From contig CP022705.1 of the NCBI GenBank assembly GCA_003491285.1, positions 1,361,501 to 1,425,500 on the forward strand: a DNA stretch of 64,000 nt, read 5' to 3'. A program made the position numbers and the translations under genes. This DNA is from Methanobacterium sp. BRmetb2. Lineage in GTDB: Archaea > Methanobacteriota > Methanobacteria > Methanobacteriales > Methanobacteriaceae. Below the pieces are notes generated by a model. It did not search any database. It saw nothing but the letters and a program-made list of their open reading frames with translations, and was not told the origin of the DNA. Shown here piece after piece: positions 8,918 through 19,724 of this stretch (within the stretch, counting starts at the first letter, position 1; every line of letters starts with the position of its first letter).

Positions 8918-10171
8918 TTAGGTTCCCTCTTCCCAATTTTCAAGATATTTTATCTGTTCAGGACTCAACTCATCAATTTCTATGTTCATAGCCTTTAATT
9001 TCAGTCTAGCAATGTAATTGTCTATATCATCAGGTGATTTATAAACCTCATTTCCTAAATCTGCATTCAATAAATATTTGGCGGATAAGGCTTGCATGGA
9101 AAAGCTCATGTCCATTATTTCTGCGGGGTGTCCTTGGCCTCGTTCTGATGCTAAATTAACAAGTCTGCCGTCTGCCAGAAGATATAAAGTTCTTCCATCA
9201 TTCATTACAAATTCTTCAATATCTGCCTTGATTTTACTGTTTTTAACAGACATCTTTTCAAGGTCATTTCTATTGATTTCAACATTGAAGTGACCAGAAT
9301 TGGCCATTATACATCCGTCTTTCATTGATTCAAAATCTTTCCCAGCAACAACGTCAATGTCTCCAGTGGCAGTTATAAGCAGGTCCGCATGTTTAACAGC
9401 TTCCGATATTTTCATTACTCTAAAACCATCCATTCTAGCTTCTAAAGCTCTTATAGGATCAATTTCAGTAACAATAACATTTGCACCCAGTCCATCAGCC
9501 CTCATAGCAATTCCACGACCACACCATCCATATCCACATACGACCACGGTTTTTCCTGCGATCAATACATTGGTGGCACCCATAATTGAATCGAAGGTGG
9601 ATTGGCCGGTTCCGTAACGGTTGTCGAATAAATATTTAGTGTAAGCATCGTTTACCGCCATCACTGGGAATTTCAAAGCTTTGTCTTCAGCCATAGCCTT
9701 TAGTCTATGTATTCCGGTGGTGGTTTCTTCGCACGCACCTAAAATATTTTCTATTAGCTCTGGTCTTTGCTTGTGTATGAGAAATATCATGTCGGCACCA
9801 TCATCAATTATGATGTCTGGCTGGTGATCAAGCACCTGATGAATGTTTGCATAGTATTCTTCATTGTTCTCACCCCTCCAACCGTACATGTTAAGTCCCA
9901 GAGCAGCCCCGGCTGCGGTAGCATCATCCTGGGTAGAAAGAGGGTTACATCCGGTCATGGCAACTTCTGCGCCTCCTGCCTGGAAAGTTAAACCTAAATT
10001 AATAGTTTTTGGTTCAAGATGTAAGCATGATCCAATTGTTATTCCTTCAAAGGGTTTTTCCTTTTGAAATGCTTTTTTTATGGTTTCTAATACAGGCATA
10101 TGCCGTTGAACCCATTCAATTTTCTTTTTACCTTGTGGTGCCAGTGATATGTCTTTAACTTTGTAACTCAT
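8918..10171 (-). CDS. ahcY: S-adenosyl- (or S-inosyl-) homocysteine hydrolase
   Basis: NAD-dependent hydrolase that clears the product of methyltransferases. The 417 residues show the substrate-domain IIDDGADM segment, the conserved NDAYTKYLFDNRYGTGQS motif and the Rossmann NAD site VVCGYGWCGRG followed by VTEIDP. It ends in an archaeal-type C-terminus without the KPxxYRY tail. In Methanocaldococcus the orthologous enzyme acts on S-inosylhomocysteine after deamination, so the natural substrate may be that compound. The start ATG is preceded by GGTGA. Confidence 0.93.
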   Translation of the reverse strand: MSYKVKDISLAPQGKKKIEWVQRHMPVLETIKKAFQKEKPFEGITIGSCLHLEPKTINLGLTFQAGGAEVAMTGCNPLSTQDDATAAGAALGLNMYGWRGENNEEYYANIHQVLDHQPDIIIDDGADMIFLIHKQRPELIENILGACEETTTGIHRLKAMAEDKALKFPVMAVNDAYTKYLFDNRYGTGQSTFDSIMGATNVLIAGKTVVVCGYGWCGRGIAMRADGLGANVIVTEIDPIRALEARMDGFRVMKISEAVKHADLLITATGDIDVVAGKDFESMKDGCIMANSGHFNVEINRNDLEKMSVKNSKIKADIEEFVMNDGRTLYLLADGRLVNLASERGQGHPAEIMDMSFSMQALSAKYLLNADLGNEVYKSPDDIDNYIARLKLKAMNIEIDELSPEQIKYLENWEEGT

Positions 10172-10593
10172 TTTTTCACCTGAACATTGTAATTAAGAAT
10201 TGCCACGAATTATTAACCTTTTTATTCATTTTTTTAGAATTTATTTTTACTAAATATAAAATTGATTTTTGTAATAAATGGTTTTCTTCTAATTAAATTT
10301 AATAATTTATTTAGTTTTTAATTAATTATAACTTCTTTAATTAATTATAAATTCAAATCAACTATACTTACTAAAACAATTTAATGGAATTTGAAGAAAA
10401 ATTGCGTATAATCATTTTATTCCATCTATTTTTTAAATGAATAAATTTTTTGATATACTGGTAAAAAATAAGTTTTTAAAATAAATTAACCTAATAAACA
10501 TTCATTTATTAATCACAGGCAGAATTAGACAAATATTATTTATAAAAAAAGAACTGAGAAGTTTTAATTTAATTACTTCTCATGTTGAAGTTT
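10172..10593. other. AT-rich spacer between ahcY and cdc48
   Basis: A 422-bp stretch without a credible gene. It should hold the ahcY promoter at its left side and the cdc48 terminator hairpin at its right (10544-10581). Short direct copies of TTAATTATAA occur near 10320-10350, which looks like simple AT-rich sequence. Confidence 0.6.
10544..10581 (-). terminator. Terminator hairpin of cdc48
   Basis: On the minus strand, downstream of the cdc48 stop, the arms GAGAAGT and ACTTCTC form a perfect 7-bp stem around a 12-nt AT loop. A run of seven T residues follows five bases later. Confidence 0.6.
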
Positions 10594-12783
<2,190 letters not shown>

Positions 12784-13013
12784 AAAACACCCCACTATTG
12801 ATTATTAATTATATTATATTTATTAAATTACTTAAAAATAAATTTTAGTATAAAAAATGTTTTAGTTAATTATTGTTACTATAACATTCGTTGATCATAG
12901 TATATAAATGTTTTGGTTAAAAGTATTAAATAAAATTTACAAAATTAAGTAAATAAACCTAAAAAAATAAAATTAGAATACGTTAAAAATATAAAATAAT
13001 TTAAGCAATTTTT

Positions 13014-14318
13014 TTACCGAATAATGCCTCCAAAACCCTTTAAAAACTTTTCAACACTTTTTCGAGCATTTTTGTCAATTACTTTATATCTGAAGGTAAT
13101 ACTTATCATGTCTGAAGTGACCTGTTTTCCTTCATAAACATCAATTACCTGAGCATCAACAACATCCTTAATATTTTTAATGGAACTGGCGATAAATTCA
13201 GGATTACAATTTTTTGGAAAAACAGCAGAAACATCAAAGTATTTTTTAGGATAAGTCTGAATTTTCCAATTTAATAGTTCATCCTCATTTAAAATTTCAA
13301 CATTAGATAATTTTAAGGTTGTAATACTGCTATTTTTTATCAGCGTTACTTCATCAGGGGATATTTCTTTTAATATTCCACAATGAACAGTACCCGAATA
13401 AATGTGTCTTAAACCTACTTCTCGGCCCAAAGATTTTTTTAAAATTCTTATTTCTTCTGTTAAAGCAGCTATGGCTTTATCTGATCTTCCAAGAGCAGCT
13501 TCAAGATCGTCAAGATGTTTGGCAGCGGCACTCATAGTTTTTACGAATTTTTCCTGATCTTCTTCATCGATAATCTTTTTTAGTTCCTTAGAATTAGCCA
13601 AAAACGCAGCATGAGTCTCTTTATTGTAACGATTTTCAGTCTGGATAGAATATGCCAGATAAGGATTTTGAGCAACGATTCTTGCTATCATATCAACCAT
13701 AAGACTATATATGGGACTTGCAAACTTTCTAGACTCTTTTAAATCAATTTGAAGGTTTTCAATGGTGCTTGCTATATTAATGTAGGCAAAATGAGTTAGT
13801 CCCTGAACAATGCTCATCATTTTGTCATGAATCTCAGGAGTGGTGATTAAAACCCTTGAATTATCATTTTCAAGAAAATTTATGACTTTATCATACCATT
13901 CGCCCCTAGTGATAGGGGTTAAAACAACAACCTGTCCATCTAATGATCTGATTCGAGGTCCAAACATAGGGTGGGTAGGTAAAAATTCAACACCTTCCGG
14001 AACAAAAGTTTGCATGGCTTTTGCTGGTTTTTCTTTAACTGAAGTTACATCCATCAGAAGAGATCCAGGTTTCATGACCGGTGCAACTTCCTCTATAACT
14101 GAAGCAGTAACGTTAATAGGAACAGAAATAATAACTACATCTGATTGGGATGCTGTTTTTGCATTGTCTTGTGAATATTCAACTTCTAACTTTTTTGAAA
14201 CCTTCTCACCAGTAATTCTGTCTCGACCAGTTATACAAACATCAAAATTTCTATTTTTCAAAAATTCCGCAATCCATTTACCCAGTCCTCTGGTTCCACC
14301 AATCACTGAAATTTTCAT
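13014..14318 (-). CDS. tyrA: Prephenate dehydrogenase with C-terminal regulatory region
   Basis: Oxidative decarboxylation of prephenate to 4-hydroxyphenylpyruvate in tyrosine synthesis. The Rossmann motif VIGGTRGLGKWIA opens the protein, followed by DVTSVKE, the catalytic HPMFGPR loop (about 117-123) and an all-helical dimerisation domain. About 130 further residues after 300 include an ACT-like alternating strand/helix region (about 350-434), suggesting feedback control; this extension is typical of the Methanobacteriales enzyme. The start has GAGGTTAAA upstream. Confidence 0.88.
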   Translation of the reverse strand: MKISVIGGTRGLGKWIAEFLKNRNFDVCITGRDRITGEKVSKKLEVEYSQDNAKTASQSDVVIISVPINVTASVIEEVAPVMKPGSLLMDVTSVKEKPAKAMQTFVPEGVEFLPTHPMFGPRIRSLDGQVVVLTPITRGEWYDKVINFLENDNSRVLITTPEIHDKMMSIVQGLTHFAYINIASTIENLQIDLKESRKFASPIYSLMVDMIARIVAQNPYLAYSIQTENRYNKETHAAFLANSKELKKIIDEEDQEKFVKTMSAAAKHLDDLEAALGRSDKAIAALTEEIRILKKSLGREVGLRHIYSGTVHCGILKEISPDEVTLIKNSSITTLKLSNVEILNEDELLNWKIQTYPKKYFDVSAVFPKNCNPEFIASSIKNIKDVVDAQVIDVYEGKQVTSDMISITFRYKVIDKNARKSVEKFLKGFGGIIR

Positions 14319-14503
14319 TTTAACCTCAGTTTTGCACGGATTCTACATTTTTTTATAATTTCAGATATATTATTAATATTTCATGTGTTTAAGTTATAAT
14401 TTAGCCTTAAAATTTGAATCAAATATTTCATTATTGTTAATCATATCTTGCTAAGATTATATTAATAATTTTAATTTAATAATTTTAATCAAATACTTTT
14501 TCT

Positions 14504-14851
14504 TTAACCAAATACTTTTTCAGCCAAATATCCGCCCACAGCACCCATACCTATACATATTAATCCAAAGATTATGAATCCGGATATAAAGGTGGATATG
14601 TCTGGAATAAGGCTTACAGATAATTCATTCGGTAATTGGGGCACATAAAAAAATCCGTAGATGAAGATGAGGAGGCCCATCACACAAGAGGCAAATATTC
14701 CCACTTTAATATTCCTTTTTTCTGGTATGGTTAGATAGGTGGCTACAAATCCAATTATGATTAAAGCCAGTAATCCGTCAAAAAGAATTAAAAAGATTAC
14801 TCCCAACAATATACTAATAATTATAGCGCTTCCGACTTCGTATTTTCCCAT
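14504..14851 (-). CDS. Small four-helix membrane protein, DUF5518-like
   Basis: A 115-residue, strongly hydrophobic protein with about four membrane segments: after the short N-terminus, around residues 18-35, 45-65 and the final GLICIGMGAVGGYLAEKVFG helix. The ending GGYLAEK resembles DUF5518-type proteins that are abundant in Methanobacterium; this is a resemblance from memory. The ATG at 14851 is preferred because TAGGAGA lies upstream, rather than the start nine codons earlier. No function can be assigned. Confidence 0.55.
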   Translation of the reverse strand: MGKYEVGSAIIISILLGVIFLILFDGLLALIIIGFVATYLTIPEKRNIKVGIFASCVMGLLIFIYGFFYVPQLPNELSVSLIPDISTFISGFIIFGLICIGMGAVGGYLAEKVFG

Positions 14852-15087
14852 AAAACATTCTCCTAATATTACGCACAATGATTTGAATTGTGAAAAATTA
14901 TCTACTTAAATCAAACTTTAAATTTTTATTATTTCAAATATGATAAAATTATTCCATGAAAAAGGGCTAATTATAATTACCACAACAAACATTGATTTTT
15001 ATAAACTAATTATTTTTCTATTATGATAATAAAGTTATAGTATATATCTTATAGGGTTTTTAAAAAAAATAATTTAAAGGTTTTAAA

Positions 15088-16149
15088 ATGCAAATTGTCT
15101 ATGAAGATCTCAATAAGGGAATTATAGAGCTTATACCAGAAATATTAGATGATTTATGGCATTTATCACATATAATTGAGAAAGGCGACTTGTTATCTTC
15201 AAAAACAACCCGCAGAATTCAGGATACGACCGGTGAGAGAATAAGAAGTGATAGGGGAATAAAAAAAACCTTTTTTTTGGGGATACGAGTTGAAGATGTA
15301 AATTTCCACAAATACACTGGTAAATTACGGGCTACGGGAGTCATAGAAAAAGGGCCCGAGGATCTGGTGCCTTTAGGTTCGCATCACACTATAGATTTAA
15401 AATTGAAAAATTCAATTAAAATTAAAAAGGAAAAATGGTCCCGATGGACCTTAAAACGACTTAAAGAAGCTATTAAATCATCAAAAAAACCTTCAGCAGT
15501 AATAATATCAATCGAAGACGATGTCGCTGATTTGGGAATTGTAAAACAGTATGGTATTGATTATTATGGTCCTATAATAGGAAATATATCTGGAAAAAGA
15601 ATAATACAGAAAGATAGGCAAAAATCTATAATCGAATTTTATAATGAAGTTGTTAATGCCCTATTAAACTTTAAAGAGATTAGTACCATTATCATCGCGG
15701 GGCCAGGCTTTACCAAGGGAGATTTTTTCAAATTTTTACAGGAAAAATTTCCGGATTTAGCTAAAATATGCATCATAGAAAGTACAGGTTCTGGTGGCCG
15801 TACAGGAATCAACGAAGTACTTAAAAAAGGCACTATAGATCAACTGGCTGCTGAAAATAGAATTGGACAGGAAATCAGTTGGGTAAACAAGATCTTAGAA
15901 GAGGTAGGTAAATCCTCTAAACTGGCCAGTTATGGTAAAAGACATGTTAAAGAGGCAGCTAATTCTGGTGCAGTTGAACAATTATTAATAATTGACGAAA
16001 TGGTTCGCCAGAAAGATGTTGAGGATTTGATGGATCTGGTAGAAACTATGGGTGGTAAAGTTATGATTGTAAGCAGCGAGCACGAAGGAGGAAAACAGTT
16101 AATGGCGCTGGGTGGTATTGCTGCAATTTTAAGGTATAGTTTGGGTTAG
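15088..16149 (+). CDS. pelA: Pelota (Dom34) mRNA surveillance protein
   Basis: Partner of aEF1A in recognising stalled ribosomes and promoting dissociation (no-go/non-stop decay). The 353 residues match archaeal pelota. The N-terminal Sm-like domain starts MQIVYEDLNKG and ends near VPLGSHHTIDL. The central eRF1 domain 2 lacks the GGQ motif, as expected, and the C-terminal domain carries the LLIIDEMV and IVSSEHEGGKQL segments. It is preceded by a 200-bp AT-rich promoter region with TATATA around 15040. Confidence 0.92.
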   Translation: MQIVYEDLNKGIIELIPEILDDLWHLSHIIEKGDLLSSKTTRRIQDTTGERIRSDRGIKKTFFLGIRVEDVNFHKYTGKLRATGVIEKGPEDLVPLGSHHTIDLKLKNSIKIKKEKWSRWTLKRLKEAIKSSKKPSAVIISIEDDVADLGIVKQYGIDYYGPIIGNISGKRIIQKDRQKSIIEFYNEVVNALLNFKEISTIIIAGPGFTKGDFFKFLQEKFPDLAKICIIESTGSGGRTGINEVLKKGTIDQLAAENRIGQEISWVNKILEEVGKSSKLASYGKRHVKEAANSGAVEQLLIIDEMVRQKDVEDLMDLVETMGGKVMIVSSEHEGGKQLMALGGIAAILRYSLG

Positions 16150-16245
16150 AATCAGATTTAATGATATTTTCTGGGTTAAAATGATAGTGAAAATGATGTA
16201 ATTTGATATTTTCAAAAGATTAAATTTGTGTTATAGGATGGTAAT

Positions 16246-17124
16246 ATGGACCTTAAACTTTCATTGTTGGCAGTTTTTATTGTTTCTGCATTTTTGACAG
16301 TTTTACTTAAAGTAATATTTGAAAAAGTGGGAGGCAATTTATATACCTCAGTAAGGGGTGGAACTCCTCGTGCTGTTGGTTTAGCACCTTTCATTGCCAT
16401 GATATTATTTTTACCATCACCTTATCGTGACTTAATTTTAATAATAGGCGTATTCGCATTTTTAGATGATATTATTGGTCGAAAAAAAATTAAAAATTTA
16501 CCTGTAGAAATTGGACAGCTTTTACGGGGATTAGGAATGTTAATGGTGGCATACGTTGGTTACTTCTATTTTGGACCAGCTTCAATCCTTATAGCTTTAA
16601 TGGTCCAGCCCTTAAATATTGCGGATATGCAGCCAGGATCGGCTTGTTCTACAGTAATCATAATGAGTGCTATAATTCTGCTTAGCATGTTCTATTTTGG
16701 CATACTTGGATTGTACGTACCTTTGGTGGTGTTGATAGCCTGTTTAGGATACGCTATTTTAGATTTCCAGGGCAAAATTATGATGGGCGAGATTGGGAAT
16801 CATTCATTTGCAGTGGCCTTGGGAATGAGCTATGCAGTATTAGGCGGGTTTTGGGGGACGTTGCTACTTTTTATCTTAACCGTAATTGTAATTGCATTAA
16901 TTAGACGAAATAATCTAACAAAATTTATGCAGAATAACCTTAAAATTATGGATCCTTCATTCGGAGATTTTTTCATGGATGTTCTAACCGGCGGAGGATT
17001 AGGAGATATTTTACGCAGAATTTTACTTGGAAAACGAAGGATAATCATTAATAACAAATTATTAAAATTTTTAGGATTTCGAAGATTGTTTTACAACCCA
17101 TTTGCACCCCATAGCGTGTTATAG
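16246..17124 (+). CDS. MraY-like prenyl-phosphate glycosyl-1-phosphate transferase (probable pseudomurein synthesis)
   Basis: A 292-residue polytopic membrane protein of the MraY/WecA superfamily. It shows RGGTPRAVGL (cytoplasmic loop 1, like the TPRMGG of MraY), FLDDIIGRKK (the acidic DDxxxxK catalytic loop), NIADMQPGS (Asn/Asp loop equivalent to NLTDGLDGL) and MGEIGNHSFA (like GDxGS). This predicts transfer of a sugar-1-phosphate or peptide precursor to undecaprenyl phosphate. In Methanobacteriales, MraY-like proteins are linked to pseudomurein. A GT28-like gene follows 155 bp downstream and would act next. The start has AGGATGGT upstream. Confidence 0.7.
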   Translation: MDLKLSLLAVFIVSAFLTVLLKVIFEKVGGNLYTSVRGGTPRAVGLAPFIAMILFLPSPYRDLILIIGVFAFLDDIIGRKKIKNLPVEIGQLLRGLGMLMVAYVGYFYFGPASILIALMVQPLNIADMQPGSACSTVIIMSAIILLSMFYFGILGLYVPLVVLIACLGYAILDFQGKIMMGEIGNHSFAVALGMSYAVLGGFWGTLLLFILTVIVIALIRRNNLTKFMQNNLKIMDPSFGDFFMDVLTGGGLGDILRRILLGKRRIIINNKLLKFLGFRRLFYNPFAPHSVL

Positions 17125-17279
17125 GGTAATCATGTATTTAAATCAACAAAAATTTATAAATTCTTAAAATTAAATGCATTACTGATTAAATGATTCACAT
17201 TACTGCAAAATTTAGATATAGTATGAATAAAATACTTTCTTGATTAATAAATTTTTATTAACTTATTAAAGGTGATTTA

Positions 17280-18326
17280 ATGAAAGCACTATTTTTAGTT
17301 ACAGGAAGAGGTGAAGGGGGCGACGCTGTAACTGCACTCAATATTTCAAAGGTTCTAACTCATCATGGTTTTGAAAGTGATTTTGCACTTGATCCAAGAG
17401 CAACTGGAGTTCTTTTTGAAAAAAATAATATAAAGTGGCATGAAACATCTATACCTCAAGCCGGTGGACATGCAGCCACCAAACTTTCCCTAGTTAAAGG
17501 AGGATTTAAAACACTTAAAGCAGTGTTTAGCACAGTTAAACTAATCAGAAAAATCCGTCCTGATGTGGTTATAGGGGTTATCGGTGGAGGGGCAGTTATT
17601 GCCTGCATATCATCCAAATTTGCTGGTGTTCCAGGGGTGGGAATTTCCAATACACCAACGGATGCTAAAGTTTGCAGTAATTTAACTGCAACTATTGCGC
17701 TTCCTGAATCCAGCTTATTTACGTTAAATTCAGTAAACGAGAGGGTATATAAGACGTATTATCCTGTTGAACATAAAATCACACAGGGTAATCAAGAAAA
17801 AGCCGTTAAAATGATGCCGGCTAATTATAGGGAAGATGTTCCCACAATTTTATTATCTTCAGGATCTTTATTATTTGAAAAAATGGCCTTGGCTGCTTCA
17901 AAACTTGGTAAAAGTGATATTAATGTCAATATTGTGGTGGTTGGAAATATACGCAACGAAAAATGCACAAAACTACTTAAATCAGAGAATGTAATTTATT
18001 TAGGTTATGTGGATTGGATGCAGGATCTATTACAGCTAACAGATGTTGCAGTTCTATCAGACGATGGAATGATGATTAACGAGGCTTTAGCATGTAAATT
18101 ACCCATAGTATCTTTGGTTAGAGTAAAATATGGGCGTTATCATAATATAGCATCTTTATTTGACGGTGCGGTTGTTGAATCTGATTTAGAAGATATAAAT
18201 GAAGTATTAATGGATGTTCTAAATAATTTAAATGAATTCAAAACTACTGCAGCTAAATATGGGGAAGAAATACTAAAATCTTCAGAAAAAATAGCCCAGA
18301 TAATAGTAGATCAAGTTAAAAAATAA
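17280..18326 (+). CDS. MurG-like (GT28/GT-B) glycosyltransferase
   Basis: A 348-residue GT-B protein. A Gly-rich N-terminal loop (GRGEGGDAVTALNISKVL) resembles the MurG GGTGGHxxPALA loop. IRPDVVIGVIGGG and the second-domain segments ILLSSGSLLFEKMAL, VIYLGYVDWMQDLL and DDGMMINEALACKLP correspond to the UDP-sugar-binding half of MurG. It probably adds the second sugar to the lipid precursor made by the neighbouring MraY-like enzyme. The family is clear at fold level; acceptor and donor are inferred. GGTGAT precedes the ATG by 3 nt. Confidence 0.65.
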   Translation: MKALFLVTGRGEGGDAVTALNISKVLTHHGFESDFALDPRATGVLFEKNNIKWHETSIPQAGGHAATKLSLVKGGFKTLKAVFSTVKLIRKIRPDVVIGVIGGGAVIACISSKFAGVPGVGISNTPTDAKVCSNLTATIALPESSLFTLNSVNERVYKTYYPVEHKITQGNQEKAVKMMPANYREDVPTILLSSGSLLFEKMALAASKLGKSDINVNIVVVGNIRNEKCTKLLKSENVIYLGYVDWMQDLLQLTDVAVLSDDGMMINEALACKLPIVSLVRVKYGRYHNIASLFDGAVVESDLEDINEVLMDVLNNLNEFKTTAAKYGEEILKSSEKIAQIIVDQVKK

Positions 18327-18383
18327 TAATTAAATATGAAATTTCCCCATTTCTGTTAATTGAGGAAATTCTTGGATTTAGAA

Positions 18384-18995
18384 TTATATCAAATAGAATA
18401 TGGTTACAGATTCTACCACTGCTGCTATAAAAAGCACAATCAGGATTAAAACATAACTTTTCAAGTTATATATCCAAGCTTTTTTAAAGGCAGCTAATCT
18501 TTTGGTCTCTCCTAAAGCACTGGGTTTTATAATGGAGAGTATAAAATCAGTACTTGCAGCAAAAGCCATGACATATGCCAGACCTTCCAGTATTAAAGTA
18601 GGTATAACATATATGAGCAAGATAGTTGCCTGTGGATTTATAGGGGCATAAATGAAACCCCATAGAAACGGCCTATAGAGAAATACCAGTGTCCCAATAC
18701 CAATCACATTAAGAACCGTTATAAAAAGGAAGCTACCCAGAGAAGCGTTGAAGCCGAAAATGGTTAAAATTACCGAAATTAAATCACCAGCACTAATTGC
18801 CTGGACTAAAGTGGGAAGTGTGGAATTTAAACTAGTGGTCACGGTTTGAACAGTGCCCTCTCTTGAAGCTGAAAAAAATAAACCTGCAACTCCTCCAAAA
18901 ATCACAAGTAGATAATAAATTAAGAAAGAATATAGAAATCGCTTTTTGTAACGTTCAACATAAAAATGGTAAATATTTTTCACAAATTTTATCAT
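18384..18995 (-). CDS. SpoIIM-family (stage II sporulation M-like) membrane protein
   Basis: A 203-residue protein with about five membrane helices: one near residues 20-43, two around 80-120, one at about 125-150 and a C-terminal helix. The YVIPTLILEGLAYVMAFAAS segment corresponds to the PHGxxE-type motif region of the SpoIIM/DUF95 family, which is widespread in archaea that do not sporulate. A membrane-shaping or transport-accessory role has been proposed for the family, and nothing here narrows it. RBS GAGGTTA. Confidence 0.65.
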   Translation of the reverse strand: MIKFVKNIYHFYVERYKKRFLYSFLIYYLLVIFGGVAGLFFSASREGTVQTVTTSLNSTLPTLVQAISAGDLISVILTIFGFNASLGSFLFITVLNVIGIGTLVFLYRPFLWGFIYAPINPQATILLIYVIPTLILEGLAYVMAFAASTDFILSIIKPSALGETKRLAAFKKAWIYNLKSYVLILIVLFIAAVVESVTIFYLI

Positions 18996-19017
18996 AAAAT
19001 AACCTCATTCCTTTAAA

Positions 19018-19626
19018 TTAATGCTTTGAACAGGGAATACAGACATAATCATCATCTTCTTTAATAATCCTATGTGTTGATACCATTTCTTCACATTTTG
19101 AACATTTTATACTTTCAAATATGGTGGCTTTATCTGGTATTTCCACTTCAACATACTCTGCTTTGAATATTTTCTCTGGAAGCATTTTAATAATTTCATT
19201 GGTAACATTTAGCACGGCATTTTTTAATTTTGCTAGATCTTCCTGGCTGGCTGTTTTTGATTTCACTTTCTGGCGAATTTCACTTATGGAAGGCTCAATT
19301 TCGTCCATATTGAATGATTCTAGAATGGATACTCTAACTGCTTTTCCAGTTACTCTATTAATGAAAGTATAAACTTGTTTTCCATAGTCATTGAATATCA
19401 AATTTCCTTTACCAAAGGTACAACCAGTTAATACTTGTATAGCATCCACAGCACAGGTATCATTTTCCACAATAGCAACTAATTCCTCGTCTGGAGATTT
19501 GGTTGTAGATAATTTTTTTAAGGCAAGTTCTGCAGCTTTATAACCCAGTGCAGATCCAGGACAGACATGACCATGGAATTCAATTACATCTGAGAAAGGT
19601 TTTATATCATTTGATGTTTCCTTCAT
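19018..19626 (-). CDS. FmdE-family protein (formylmethanofuran dehydrogenase subunit E-like)
   Basis: A 202-residue protein of the FmdE family. The conserved FHGHVCPGSALGYKAAELAL segment opens the domain, ENDTCAVDAIQVLTGCTFGKGNL binds metal, and a C-terminal zinc ribbon (CSKC near 174-177, CIPC near 197-200) closes it. FmdE copurifies with some formylmethanofuran dehydrogenases but is not part of the core complex, and free-standing paralogues such as this one have no proven role. It follows the FAD oxidoreductase gene on the same strand by about 100 bp, which suggests a redox link. Confidence 0.75.
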   Translation of the reverse strand: MKETSNDIKPFSDVIEFHGHVCPGSALGYKAAELALKKLSTTKSPDEELVAIVENDTCAVDAIQVLTGCTFGKGNLIFNDYGKQVYTFINRVTGKAVRVSILESFNMDEIEPSISEIRQKVKSKTASQEDLAKLKNAVLNVTNEIIKMLPEKIFKAEYVEVEIPDKATIFESIKCSKCEEMVSTHRIIKEDDDYVCIPCSKH

Positions 19627-19724
19627 TTTTTCAGCTCATTTTGGTTTTGATCACTCATTACTTTTTAGATTTTGGATTTATCCTATTCTTAATTATTTTA
19701 AATTTAAGTATGTTATTGTTGATT

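Noticed and set aside
10172..10593. Possible repeat array or RNA gene in the ahcY-cdc48 spacer
   Set aside because: Repeats of TTAATTATAA are short and irregular, consistent with AT-rich background; no structured RNA recognised.
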